From Actinacidiphila sp965342175 (lineage in GTDB: Bacteria; Actinomycetota; Actinomycetes; Streptomycetales; Streptomycetaceae), in contig NZ_CBDRBL010000028.1 in the NCBI RefSeq assembly GCF_965342175.1, positions 12,216-76,215 of the forward strand: a stretch of DNA of 64,000 bases. The letters are read 5' to 3'. The notes beneath the pieces were generated by a model. The model was not told the DNA's origin. It worked only from the letters and a program-made list of their open reading frames with translations, and did not search any database. The translations under genes and the position numbers were made by a program. Positions 17,985-27,495 of this stretch are shown here, in pieces. How positions within the stretch are numbered: position 1 is the first letter of the stretch; every line of letters begins with the position of its first letter.

Positions 17985-18000
17985 TAGACCAGTCTGTTCA
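17985..18000 (-). promoter_or_regulatory. Predicted TetR operator upstream of the MFS gene
   Basis: TAGAC-CA-GTCTGTTCA lies 20 to 35 bases before the MFS start codon. It shares 13 of 15 positions with the element in front of the TetR gene (16143-16157). Confidence 0.6.
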
Positions 18001-18116
18001 CTTATCGCCCAACGCCGCCGCGCCGCGTTCTCTTCCCACCCCTCGCACCGGCCCCGCTCGGCGACACCGGCCCGACCGGCGGCGACGGCACGACCGGCGG
18101 CGACCCCCGACGCACC

Positions 18117-18179
18117 CTCGACAGCCTCGACAGCCTCGGCAGCCTCGGCAGCCTCGGCAGCCTCGGCAGCCTCGGCGAC
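18117..18179. repeat. Nine-base tandem repeat (minisatellite)
   Basis: Six and a half to seven copies of CTCGRCAGC: two with A and four with G at the fifth base, plus a diverged end copy. It lies between the MFS promoter and the DUF4328 gene. Being a multiple of three it would encode an EAA/EAV repeat on the minus strand, but I see no real gene there. Just upstream a 14-base unit around CGACCGGCGGCGAC also repeats. Confidence 0.85.
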
Positions 18180-18303
18180 AGCATCCGGTGACCACTGATC
18201 CCCGAAGACCCGAACTCGCACGCACGTGCCCCCCTCAGCCCCTATGATCACTCCGCTCCCGTGTCCACCAGAGCCGTGCACGACCCGAGACAGGCCCTCC
18301 ACC

Positions 18304-18906
18304 ATGTCCAGCAAACCCCCCGGATCCCCGTTGATCCTTGCTCGTTGCGCGCAGGCGGCGATAGCCGCGGCCGCCGTCCTGGACGTGTTCCGGGCGGTGG
18401 CCGTCCAGAACCGGCGGATCCATCCCTCGGCCGCGACCCTGCACACTTCCGGCTCCGTGTCCCAGATCTTCGTCTATCTGATGACACTCGCGGTCGTGCT
18501 CTTCCTCGTGTGGCTGGCCCGGTCCCGGCGCAATGCCCTGGCGCTGGCACCGCAGGCCGCGCTCCCGGGTGGCGGCTGGCTGATCGGGGCCTGGCTGATC
18601 CCCGTGGTGAACCTCTTCGTGCCCCGGCGGTTCGTCCTCGGCATCGGGCGCGCGAGCTCACCGGCCTGGAACCCGGGACGCGACTCCGCACTGGTGAACC
18701 TCTGGTGGGCGGCCTGGGTCGGGCACGGAATCGCCCTTACGCTCACCACCCAGGCCGCCCCGGGTTCCCGGGCCGCCCTGGCAGTCACCGAAGCGCTCAT
18801 GCTCGCCGCTGGGGGGCTCCTGTGCCTCGTCATCGAGCGCATCACCACGCTCCAAGGCGCCGCGTTCGCCGCCCCGGCTCCCTCCTCCCCCGTCGCGCAG
18901 GCGTGA
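18304..18906 (+). CDS. DUF4328 membrane protein
   Basis: 200 residues, mostly membrane-embedded, with about five spans (near residues 12-30, 55-75, 95-112, 138-158, 165-185). GGWLIGAWLIPVVNLFVPRR is the family hallmark (a GWxxPxxNLxxPxxx-like core). The function is unknown. ATG 18304 is chosen because the hydrophobic region follows closely; the ribosome site is weak and an upstream ATG at 18244 cannot be excluded. The stop lies 14 bases before the PhzF-like gene, so the two are likely co-transcribed. Confidence 0.8.
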   Translation: MSSKPPGSPLILARCAQAAIAAAAVLDVFRAVAVQNRRIHPSAATLHTSGSVSQIFVYLMTLAVVLFLVWLARSRRNALALAPQAALPGGGWLIGAWLIPVVNLFVPRRFVLGIGRASSPAWNPGRDSALVNLWWAAWVGHGIALTLTTQAAPGSRAALAVTEALMLAAGGLLCLVIERITTLQGAAFAAPAPSSPVAQA

Positions 18907-18919
18907 GGCAGGCTCAACC

Positions 18920-19654
18920 ATGATCGGTTACGACATCGTGCGGGTCTTCTGCGGACCCGACGGCGACGGCGGCGACAGGATCGCCGTCGTACGTGACGGA
19001 AGCGCCGTCACCGGCGAGCAGGACCGCGTCGCGTTCGCCCGGCGGTCGGGCTTGACCGCGACCGTGTTCGTCGACGACCCCGAACGGGGTGTCATCGACA
19101 TCCACTCCGGCGACGGACGGCTGCCCTTCGCCGGCGCCCCCTGCATCGGCGCCGCCTGGTTGCTGGACGCCCCGGAACTGATCACGCCGGCCGGCGTCGT
19201 CGGCGTCCGCCTCGACGGCGAGTTCACCTGGCTCGAGGCCCGCCCTTCCTGGGCGCCGCCCCGCACGCTGCGGCAGTATGACTCACCCGGGGAGGTGGAC
19301 GCGCTGCCCGTGCCGCCGCCCGGGGAGTGGGTCTGCGCCTGGGCCTGGGAGGACGAACCCGCCGGACGCGTCCGCGCCCGGGGCTTCCCGGGCCGCGGCC
19401 ACGGCGTCGAGGAGGTCGAGGCCACCGGCTCGGCGGCGCTCCTGCTCACCGACCGCCTCCATCGCGCCCTCAACATCTCCCAGGGCCGCGGCTCCCAGGT
19501 CCTCACCGCCCCCGGACGGGACGGCCTGGTCGAGCTCGCCGGCCGGGTCCACCTCGAACGCGCCGTTCCCGGCGCCTCCGCCGCCACTCGTCCGGCGATC
19601 ACCCTCGGCAGCCCGGCATCGCCCCGCCGCCGCATCCATCTGCTCGACCTCTGA
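18920..19654 (+). CDS. PhzF-family isomerase/epimerase-like protein
   Basis: 244 residues of the PhzF/diaminopimelate epimerase-like fold. RLPFAGAPCIGAAWLL matches the family's GNPTxG/APCIG region and EATGSAALLLTDRL with LNISQGRGSQV matches the second half. PhzF itself isomerises a phenazine precursor, but no other phenazine gene is present, so only a general isomerase role can be proposed. GAGGCAGG precedes the ATG, and the gene follows DUF4328 by 14 bases. Confidence 0.85.
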   Translation: MIGYDIVRVFCGPDGDGGDRIAVVRDGSAVTGEQDRVAFARRSGLTATVFVDDPERGVIDIHSGDGRLPFAGAPCIGAAWLLDAPELITPAGVVGVRLDGEFTWLEARPSWAPPRTLRQYDSPGEVDALPVPPPGEWVCAWAWEDEPAGRVRARGFPGRGHGVEEVEATGSAALLLTDRLHRALNISQGRGSQVLTAPGRDGLVELAGRVHLERAVPGASAATRPAITLGSPASPRRRIHLLDL

Positions 19655-20060
19655 CCCGCGCCGGGCGGATCCGGCGTCGGTGCGCCCCTCGCCGGACCCC
19701 GCCCATGCGGCGACCGCCGAGCCGATCGCCCGCGCCCGCTCCCCCGGAACGGAGGCGACCGCACACGCCACCGGTCACGAACTCGCGGCCCGATGAACGG
19801 TGTTGCCGCGAAACCGCGACCGTGGGCCCGTGCGCATAGAGCGCATGTGCCATCTATGATCAAGACGCCTCCGCGCGCCCGCACCACCTGCGGGCGGACC
19901 GCGCGCTCCCGAGGTACCGGTGGGTGCGGACGGGGCGGGCCGGGGTCCGTGGGCCGGGACCGGCGGAAGCGGCTCGGGCGCACGGGACGACGACACCATG
20001 GGTCAGCGCAGCCGGCGGCGCATGCTGCCGACAGCCCTGTCCACGATCAAGGGAAGCATC
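19655..20060. other. Intergenic stretch, nothing recognised
   Basis: About 400 bases between the PhzF-like and hydrolase genes. No terminator of convincing strength, no coding-like frame and no obvious operator were seen; the hydrolase promoter is presumably in the last 150 bases. Confidence 0.5.
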
Positions 20061-20879
20061 GTGAGGGAACGCACCATCACCATCGCCCAGCAGGAGATCG
20101 CCTACGCGGAATCCGAGGGCACGGGACGCGCCGTCGTCCTCGTGCACGGCAACTCCTCGTCCTCGCGGGTCTGGCGCCCGCTGCTGGAAGGCCCCTTCGG
20201 TCAGCGGTACCGCTGCCTGGCCCTGGATCTGCCGGGCCACGGCAGGTCGGCCCGCCACGAGCGGCCCGAGGACTACTCGATCCGGTCCTACGCGTCGCTT
20301 CTCGCCGCTTTCGCGACCGCCCTGGACGCCCGGGACGCCGTGGTCGCCGGATGGAGCCTGGGCGGGCACATCGTGCTCGAGGCCGCGTCCCGCCTGCCCG
20401 AGGCCGCCGGGTTCTTCCTCTTCGGCGCCCCGCCCGTCGGCGGCCTCGCCGACTTCGGCAAGGCGTTCCTGCCGAATCCCGCCGTGCAGACGGGCTTCAC
20501 CGGTGACGTGGACGCCGCGACGGCGTTGTCCTACGCCCAGAGTTTTCTGGCTCCCGGGTCCGACGTCCCGACCGCCGAACTCGTCGCGGACATCCTCGCC
20601 ACGGACGGCGCGGCCCGTGTGGGCCTGTGGGCCTGCCTGGGGTCGGGCGACTTCACCGACGAGGTCGAGATCGTGTCCCGGCTGGCCCAGCCCCTGGCGG
20701 TGGTGCAGGGCGAGGGCGAGCAGCTGGTCAGCCTCGACTATCTCCGCGCGGTCGCCGCGCCCTCGTTGTGGCGCGGCGCGGTGCAGGTCATGACCGGTGC
20801 CGGGCACGCGCCGCACGTCGAGGCACCGGCGGACTTCGCCCGCGTGCTGGGCGAGTTCGTCGCCGACGTCACACCATGA
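20061..20879 (+). CDS. Alpha/beta hydrolase
   Basis: 272 residues of the alpha/beta hydrolase fold: oxyanion VHGNSSSS, DLPGHGRS, nucleophile elbow AGWSLGGH and late histidine GAGHAPHVE. At the usual acid position the motif reads GEGEQLV, so the catalytic acid may be glutamate rather than aspartate. GTG 20061 preceded by AAGGGA gives the shortest natural N-terminus; an in-frame ATG at 19998 would add 21 residues. The substrate is unknown. Confidence 0.88.
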   Translation: MRERTITIAQQEIAYAESEGTGRAVVLVHGNSSSSRVWRPLLEGPFGQRYRCLALDLPGHGRSARHERPEDYSIRSYASLLAAFATALDARDAVVAGWSLGGHIVLEAASRLPEAAGFFLFGAPPVGGLADFGKAFLPNPAVQTGFTGDVDAATALSYAQSFLAPGSDVPTAELVADILATDGAARVGLWACLGSGDFTDEVEIVSRLAQPLAVVQGEGEQLVSLDYLRAVAAPSLWRGAVQVMTGAGHAPHVEAPADFARVLGEFVADVTP

Positions 20880-20969
20880 CGTCACCAGTCCGCCGGGCCG
20901 GGAACACGCGCTGAGCTCCGCGGTCGCCGCGGGCCGTGGAGGTAGGGCGCACCGCCCTGACGACGCCGG

Positions 20970-21329
20970 TCAGACCACGTCCGCGCTGCCCTCGCGGTAT
21001 ACCTTCGCCGAGGCGATCCGGCCGTCGCGGAGCCGGTAGAAGGCGGTGATGGGGCAGGTGCGGCGCTCGCCGTGGTAGGTGAGCGTCTCGGTCATCTCGC
21101 AGGCGGCGCGGTCGCCCCCGGTGATCAGGTGGTGGATCTGCAGGGTGGGGAGCAGCCCGCGCATGGCCTCGGCGAAGAGCGCGGTGAGCTCGGCGCGGCC
21201 GCTCACCGTCGTGGTGCCGGTGACCCATACGGCGTCGTCGGTGAACCCGGCCATGAGCGCGTGGAGGTCGCGGTCGTTGAAGGCCCGCACGTGTGCGTGT
21301 ACCACCGCGGTGGCGTCGGTCGGCGTCAT
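20970..21329 (-). CDS. NTF2-like (SnoaL/SgcJ-type) protein
   Basis: 119 residues. The pattern VHAHVRAFNDRDLHALMAGF, DDAVWVTGT, then FYRLRDGRIASAKVY is typical of small cone-shaped NTF2-like proteins, a fold used by many isomerases, cyclases and oxygenases. It is convergent with the hydrolase gene 90 bases away. No partner gene indicates its substrate. Confidence 0.83.
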   Translation of the reverse strand: MTPTDATAVVHAHVRAFNDRDLHALMAGFTDDAVWVTGTTTVSGRAELTALFAEAMRGLLPTLQIHHLITGGDRAACEMTETLTYHGERRTCPITAFYRLRDGRIASAKVYREGSADVV

Positions 21330-21540
21330 GGCTGCAGTCTGCCGCAGGCCCGCGGGCCGGTCGACGCTGACGCCGGAGTCGGACGAGCGAAGGCCACAGC
21401 GGTGCGCCGCGCCGGCCGGCGCGGCGGTGACCTCCACGGAAGTCGGGGTGGCCGCGGGTCGGCCGGGTGACCGGCGCGGATCGGCCCCCGTTGGACGGTC
21501 CGCGCCGGTCGGCTGACGACGCCGATCAACTCGACCCGGC

Positions 21541-22735
21541 TCAGGCCGGGTTGTCGCCATGGGTCAGCGTCTCCCAGGCGACGAAGAGGTTGTTGGTGCC
21601 GGCCGGGCGCTGGGACTCGGTGAGCGCCTGGGTGTTCGTCATGGCGTAGCCCAGCCGGTTGTGCATCGCGTTGTAGCCGACCTCGGTGACCGGCCCCAGC
21701 CCCAGGGTCAGGCGCCCGCCGCACAGCCAGGACGGCACTGCCTCACCCCGCTGGTACTTGGCGTGGAAGCCCAGCGCGTGCCGGAGCCGCTCGCCGACCT
21801 GGGGGTAGAGGTCCTCGCCCTGGATGCGGCTGGTCTCCGCGACATGGGCGATCGATGAGATGCCGTAGCCGGTGTGCGTGAAGTCGCGGCATGTCTCCTG
21901 GCTCAGACCGGTCACGAAGGTGGACTGCCCCTGCCAGTAGTTGATGATCTCGTCGCGGGTGTCGAGCCCGCTACCCGGCACCGTCTTCGGCAGCGCGCCA
22001 TCGGTGTCCAGGTAGACGTAGGCGGCGACACGGTTGAGGTAGCGGGTGACCGCCCTGTCGTAGGAGGTGCGGTCGTCGAGGAAGACGGAGATGCCGACGG
22101 CGGCCTCCATCATCGTGAGCTCCCAGTTGCCGTTGCTCCTGGAACCGCCCGCGACCTCGGGGAGGTAGACGTCGCGCAGCATGGTGGCGAAGCGGTTCAC
22201 ATTGGGCCAACTGGTGTAGGTGTAGCGGATGATCTCCGCGGCGCGCGGCCACACGGAGCCGGCCCAGCCGGTCTGCAGTGGGGCGTTGCTGTTGGTGTGG
22301 TCGGCGATGGTGGCCGACCAGGCGTCCATCAACTGGATCGCCTTCTGCGCGTACCTGGCGTCGCGGGTGATGTACCAGGCCAGGGCGTTGGTGTAGGCCG
22401 CGATCGCGTCCTCGCGCTCGTCGGTGCAGCCGTTGTTGGGGTTGGAGTAGGAACCGCACTCGACGATGGCGCGCGGCTTGGGGGCGCGACTGCGAGGCGT
22501 ACCGCGACGCCATCATCTGGTCGTACGCACCCTTCCACGGCTGGGCTCCGGCCTGCACCTTGCCGCGGACGAAGTCGAGTTGGGCGCGGCTGACCAGGAC
22601 GCCGGGGTGGCTGAAGGCGGCCGGCGCGGCCTCGGCACGGCCGCCGCCGGGCAGGGCGGTCAGGAGGGCGGCGACCAGCGCCGCGACGAGGGCGATGACG
22701 CCCTTGGTGAGGTGACCTCGTGCTCTCAGGGGCAT
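21541..22735 (-). pseudogene. Secreted alginate lyase-family protein, frameshifted
   Basis: The N-terminus has a signal peptide (basic start, hydrophobic run ending LPGGGRAEA) and then FSHPGVLVSRAQLDFVRGKV. After AYDQMMASRYASQSR the frame is lost at a run of five G (22480-22484, plus strand). The next frame continues KPRAIVECGSYSNPNNGCTD and stays open to the stop at 21541, including MMDAWSATIADHT, typical of the alginate_lyase family of about 395 residues. Removing one C (minus strand) restores one reading frame. It is either a true pseudogene or a sequencing/assembly slip in a homopolymer. An intact product would be an extracellular polysaccharide lyase. Confidence 0.8.
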
Positions 22736-22818
22736 GGGGGGACGCCTTCCCAGGAGACGGCGCGTTCACAAGCGTGAATGATGGGTGCCCTTGTGAACAT
22801 GGCGATGAAGAAACGACG

Positions 22819-22834
22819 GTAGGACTAGACCAAT
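22819..22834 (-). promoter_or_regulatory. DasR-like (dre) half-matching site
   Basis: The element GTAGGACTAGACCAAT matches about 11 of 16 positions of the GntR/DasR-type consensus, with the right half (CTAGACCA) intact. It lies 84 bases upstream of the secreted lyase-like gene, a normal place for carbon-source control, but the match is weak. Confidence 0.25.
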
Positions 22835-23320
22835 GCCCCGTCAAGCCTCCCTGCACACACGGCCGATGACCCGTGACGGCGCGACGCAGGTCCCGCCGTG
22901 CCGCCAGGGGGCCGGGCGCGTGACGTCCCGCTGAGGCGCGGGCCCCGCCCGCGCGCCTTGGAGTCGTCCCCGCCTGAGCGAGCGCACCCACGACCCCCGC
23001 GTCCGGAGGCGGGACACCCGCCGTGGACCTGGCCGCCACCGGCCGCGTCCTCACCCAGGTCACCGAGCGCGCCCACGCGGAACTCGCGGCGCCGACCGCG
23101 CGACCACGCAGGCCCGTACGGCAGGCCGCGCGGCGCCGCCGCCCTCGGCGCCCGCCCGGCGACGCCGGTCCCGCGGCCCCGAAGCGGCACCCCAGGCGGC
23201 GATCGGGTGAACCGGCGGCCGGGCCGCACCCCCGGTCGCCCTCCGGACGGGCATCATCGCTGGAGGCCGGGGCCGGTGCTTCCCCCTCCCCGATCGTGCC
23301 GGGCGGCCCGGGAGGTCGTC
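22835..23320. other. Intergenic stretch upstream of hypX
   Basis: Nothing with family resemblance. One short frame from GTG 23023 starts VDLAATGRVLTQVTERAHAE but turns Arg/Pro-rich and has no ribosome site. The hypX promoter should be here. Confidence 0.4.
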
Positions 23321-25033
23321 ATGCACATCCTGCTCATGGCGTCGGCGTTCAACAGCCTGACGCAGCGCGCCTACGCGGAACTCGGCGAGCTCGGCCACAC
23401 CGTCGCCGTGGAGGTGACCCCGGACGCCGACGCCATGCGCACGGCCGTCGCCCGCCACGAGCCGGAACTCGTCGTCGCGCCCATGCTCACGACGGCGATC
23501 CCCGCGGACGTCCGGGCCGCCCGGACCTGCCTGATCGTGCACCCCGGCCCGCCCGGTGACCGCGGCCCGTCCTCGCTCGACCGCGCCGTGCAGGAGGGCG
23601 CCGCGGTCTGGGGCGTGACGGTGTTGCAGGCCGAGGAGGAGATGGACGCGGGCCCGGTGTGGGCCTCGGTGGACTGCGCGGTGCCGCCCGTCGGCAAGAG
23701 CGACCTGTACCGGGGCGAGGTGTCGGACGCGGCGATGGAGGCCGTCCTGCTGGCCGTCGACCGGTTCGCCTCGGGCGCGTACGTCCCCAGACAGCAGGAC
23801 GACCCGGCGCTCAGGGCGGTCGTGAGCGTCCGGCCCCCGCTCCGGCAGGACGAGCGGCGCATCGACTGGACCGCCGACCCGACCGCGACCGTGCTGCGCA
23901 AGCTACGCGCCGCAGACTCCAGGCCTGGCGTCCTGGACGAACTCCTCGGCGCCCCGTGGTTCCTGCACGGCGGCCACCCCGAGGACCGGCTGCGCGGCGC
24001 ACCCGGAAGACTGCTGGCCACCCGCTCGGGCGCGGTGTGCCGGGCCACCCGCGACGGCGCGGTGTGGATCCCCCGTCTGCGGCCCCGCCCCGCTCCGGAC
24101 GGCCCGCCCACGTTCGCGCTGCCCGCCGTCACCGCTCTCGGCGACCGCCTGCCGCCGCTGCCGGAGGACCCGCTGCCCCCGGAGTCCGCCGGCGACCGGG
24201 ACACCTGGGCCGACATCCGCTACCGCGAGGAAGGCACGGCAGGCGTCCTGTCGTTCACCTTCCCGGGCGGCGCCATGTCCGCCGCCGACAGCCGCCGGCT
24301 CCTCGCGGCGTACCGCCACGCCTGCACACGGCCCACCTCGGTGCTGGTGCTGGGCGGCACCCGGGACGTGTTCTCCAACGGCATCGACCTCAAGACCATC
24401 GAGGCCGCCGCCGATCCGGGCGCCGAGTCCTGGGCCGCCATCACCGCCATCGACGACCTGGTCGAGGCCGTCCTCACCACCACCGACCGCCTGGTGGTCG
24501 CCGCACTCGGCGGCAACGCGGGCGCGGGCGGCGTGATGCTCGCCCTGGCCGCGGACGAGGTCTGGTGCCGCCAGGGCGCGGTGCTCAACCCGCACTACCG
24601 GCTGATGGGCCTGTACGGCTCGGAGTACTGGACGTACACCCTGCCCCGCCGGGTCGGCCCCGCCACGGCCGCACGCCTGACGGAGCAGGCCCTTCCGGTC
24701 GGCGCGGCCGCCGCCCTGCGGATCGGCCTGGTGGACCGGCTGCTGATGTGCGGCCCGCAGGAATTCGGCGCCGACGTCGCCCGCCTCGCGGCCCGCCTGG
24801 CCCGCTCGGCCGGGATCCAGTCCAGGATCGCCGCCAAGAAGGCGGAGGCGGACCGCCGTGAGGCAGAGCGCCCCCTGGCACACCATCGCGCGACGGAACT
24901 CGCCCGCATGCGCGAGGCCTTCTTCGACCCCGGTTCCCCCTACCACGCGCTGCGCTCCGCCTTCGTGCACCGCCGCGCGCCCGCCGGCACCCCGCCCCAC
25001 CTGCGCGCCGCACCGGACGCCACCTGCCCGTGA
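23321..25033 (+). CDS. hypX: HypX, CO-ligand synthesis protein for [NiFe]-hydrogenase
   Basis: 570 residues in two halves. The N-terminal half resembles formyl-tetrahydrofolate hydrolase/transferase (MLTTAIPADVR, then HPGPPGDRGPSSLDRAV); the C-terminal half is a crotonase fold (SNGIDLKTIEAA, ALGGNAGAGGVMLALAAD, NPHYRLMGLYGSEYWT). In characterised HypX a formyl group is moved to CoA, and the crotonase half then releases CO for the active-site Fe(CN)2CO group under aerobic conditions. GGGAGG precedes ATG 23321. It lies 1.3 kb upstream of the hydrogenase genes on the same strand, fitting an aerobic enzyme. Confidence 0.93.
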   Translation: MHILLMASAFNSLTQRAYAELGELGHTVAVEVTPDADAMRTAVARHEPELVVAPMLTTAIPADVRAARTCLIVHPGPPGDRGPSSLDRAVQEGAAVWGVTVLQAEEEMDAGPVWASVDCAVPPVGKSDLYRGEVSDAAMEAVLLAVDRFASGAYVPRQQDDPALRAVVSVRPPLRQDERRIDWTADPTATVLRKLRAADSRPGVLDELLGAPWFLHGGHPEDRLRGAPGRLLATRSGAVCRATRDGAVWIPRLRPRPAPDGPPTFALPAVTALGDRLPPLPEDPLPPESAGDRDTWADIRYREEGTAGVLSFTFPGGAMSAADSRRLLAAYRHACTRPTSVLVLGGTRDVFSNGIDLKTIEAAADPGAESWAAITAIDDLVEAVLTTTDRLVVAALGGNAGAGGVMLALAADEVWCRQGAVLNPHYRLMGLYGSEYWTYTLPRRVGPATAARLTEQALPVGAAAALRIGLVDRLLMCGPQEFGADVARLAARLARSAGIQSRIAAKKAEADRREAERPLAHHRATELARMREAFFDPGSPYHALRSAFVHRRAPAGTPPHLRAAPDATCP

Positions 25034-25115
25034 GCACGCACCGCCCGGTCGGGTCTTCAGGGGGCCGTCTCAAGGACACGCTTCTCCGAGTCGCGACCAC
25101 CAGGACCCACCCGCC

Positions 25116-25229
25116 GTCAGCCGGCTCCGCCTCCAGCCGGTCAACCGGCTCGAAGTCCTGCCCGCCGGCCGCCACTTCACCGACCCCGACCTCATCGTCG
25201 CGGGCAGCACCTGGACCCTCCCGGCAAGG
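25116..25229 (+). pseudogene. LysM-type domain remnant
   Basis: One plus-strand frame reads VNRLEVLPAGRHFTDPDLIV followed by AGSTWTLPA, which resembles the end of LysM-like domains in Streptomyces regulators and secreted proteins (usual form: N-R, P-D-G-x-x-L-T-D-P-D-L-I-x-P-G). There is no start codon or complete domain. The family call is tentative. The rest of the 25034-25370 gap shows nothing. Confidence 0.35.
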
Positions 25230-25370
25230 ACGAGCACACGCGCGGAGGCAGGCCTGCAGCACGGCGACCGGAGCCGAGCTCGCGTGACCGTCCGGCCACA
25301 CGTCGCCGACTGCGCGGCGGCCGCTGTCGATGCCGATGACGTGTCTTCCTCGCTCACCCAGTGCGCCCTC

Positions 25371-25745
25371 CTACGCCGCCACCCACCCTCGGAGGGCCTC
25401 CGCCACCGCCCGCACATTCAGGGCGTCCCGGTCGATGCGTGCCGCAAGCTCCGCCGCCTCCTTCGCGCCGACCGTCACGATCGCCCCGCTCGCCGTCAGG
25501 TACGCCGCCGCGACCACAGCACCGAACAGCTCATTCGCGTGCTCCAGCGCCGGCACCCGGATGAGCTGGTGCATCAGCGCGGCCGCACGATGGTGCGCCT
25601 CCGCGTACACCGGGGTGTCCATCACCTTGTCCGCGTGTCTCGCCACCGCGGCCGCCATCGACCCGAAGTCGGTCACGTCGGGGTCACCGGGCATGTTCCG
25701 GTGGGTGAGGTCCAGCAGCCACGCCCGGTCGATGTGGACGATCAC
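25371..25745 (-). CDS. Fic/DOC-family toxin component
   Basis: 124 residues, similar in layout to actinobacterial Fic/Doc-type toxins: MHQLIRVPALEHANELFGAV, AAAYLTASG and a C-terminal AVAEALRGW. The canonical HPFxxGN(K/R) AMPylation motif is replaced by LEHANELFG, so classical Fic catalysis is doubtful. The GTG overlaps the antitoxin stop (GTGA), the usual antitoxin-first coupling. The pair lies on the strand opposite to the flanking hydrogenase genes, suggesting a separate acquisition. Confidence 0.75.
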   Translation of the reverse strand: MIVHIDRAWLLDLTHRNMPGDPDVTDFGSMAAAVARHADKVMDTPVYAEAHHRAAALMHQLIRVPALEHANELFGAVVAAAYLTASGAIVTVGAKEAAELAARIDRDALNVRAVAEALRGWVAA

Positions 25746-25987
25746 GCGGCGGCCCCGGCATCGTCTCCGGCCTTGGGGTGCCCGAACTGCTCGGCGAAGG
25801 TGTCGCCCCAGGCATCGGCGAAGTGCGCGCCCGCGCCGAGGAACCGGTGCCGCAGATCGTTCGCCTCGTCCGCGAGAACCTGCCGGGCGTATTCCGTCAC
25901 GCTCATACCGGCGGCCGCCGCGCGCGCCTCGATCCCGGCGGCCGTCTCCGCGTCCACCCGCACATTGATCTGCCTCTGGCTGCTCAT
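25742..25987 (-). CDS. Ribbon-helix-helix antitoxin
   Basis: 81 residues. QRQINVRVDAETAAGIEARA and AGMSVTEYARQVLADEAN form a beta-strand plus two helices typical of Arc/MetJ-type antitoxins; the tail would wrap the toxin. ATG 25987 is at the ribbon start. The perfect inverted repeat GTAGCGG/CCGCTAC directly upstream (25997-26020) is a good autoregulatory operator. Confidence 0.82.
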   Translation of the reverse strand: MSSQRQINVRVDAETAAGIEARAAAAGMSVTEYARQVLADEANDLRHRFLGAGAHFADAWGDTFAEQFGHPKAGDDAGAAA

Positions 25988-25996
25988 GCGCCCACA

Positions 25997-26020
25997 GTAG
26001 CGGCTGGTACGCGCCGCTAC
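25997..26020 (-). promoter_or_regulatory. Inverted-repeat operator of the toxin-antitoxin pair
   Basis: GTAGCGG (25997-26003), ten-base spacer, CCGCTAC (26014-26020), nine bases upstream of the antitoxin start. The placement fits autorepression by the ribbon-helix-helix protein. Confidence 0.6.
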
Positions 26021-26344
26021 ATGGGCTTTCGGCGGGTGCTCTCCCCGTGCTGGACGCACCACTGCCAAGCTCGCTGCGTCTCCCCGGCACAGCCTCGCGT
26101 TCCGCCGGCCTCACGCCCGGCCGACCGGTGACCGCGCGGTGCGGAGCACCCCCGGCCGGGAACGGCGGCCCGACAGCGACGCCGTACCGGCGGAAAGAGA
26201 GCAGCAGGCCGACCGGCGAGACCCGCGATCGCGGTGCGGTCACCGTATTGGCCCTCTTCGACGTCCCGTCCCGGCGAGCCACTCGCTATGAAGGGGAATA
26301 GATGCCTTTATGTGGCATTTGTCGCTCGATGAGGAGGCATCCCG
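26021..26344 (+). promoter_or_regulatory. Upstream region of the hydrogenase structural genes
   Basis: The 324 bases between the toxin-antitoxin operator and hhyS contain no gene. Close to the start codon are a short inverted repeat ATGCC-TTTATGT-GGCAT (about 26301-26317) and AGGAGG eight bases before the ATG. The transcript start cannot be fixed. Confidence 0.4.
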
Positions 26345-27430
<1,086 letters not shown>

Positions 27431-27495
27431 GCCCATGGCACCGCCCAGGCCGCTGACACCCACCTCCCCCGCTTGACGAAGGGCACGCACACACC

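Noticed and set aside
20780..20880. Missing catalytic acid in the alpha/beta hydrolase as a sign of inactivity
   Set aside because: Glu occupies the expected position (GEGEQLV), and Glu can serve as the acid, so loss of function is not supported.
23023..23320. Frame starting VDLAATGRVLTQVTERAHAE upstream of hypX
   Set aside because: It has no ribosome site, its composition becomes shadow-like after 25 codons and no family is recognised.
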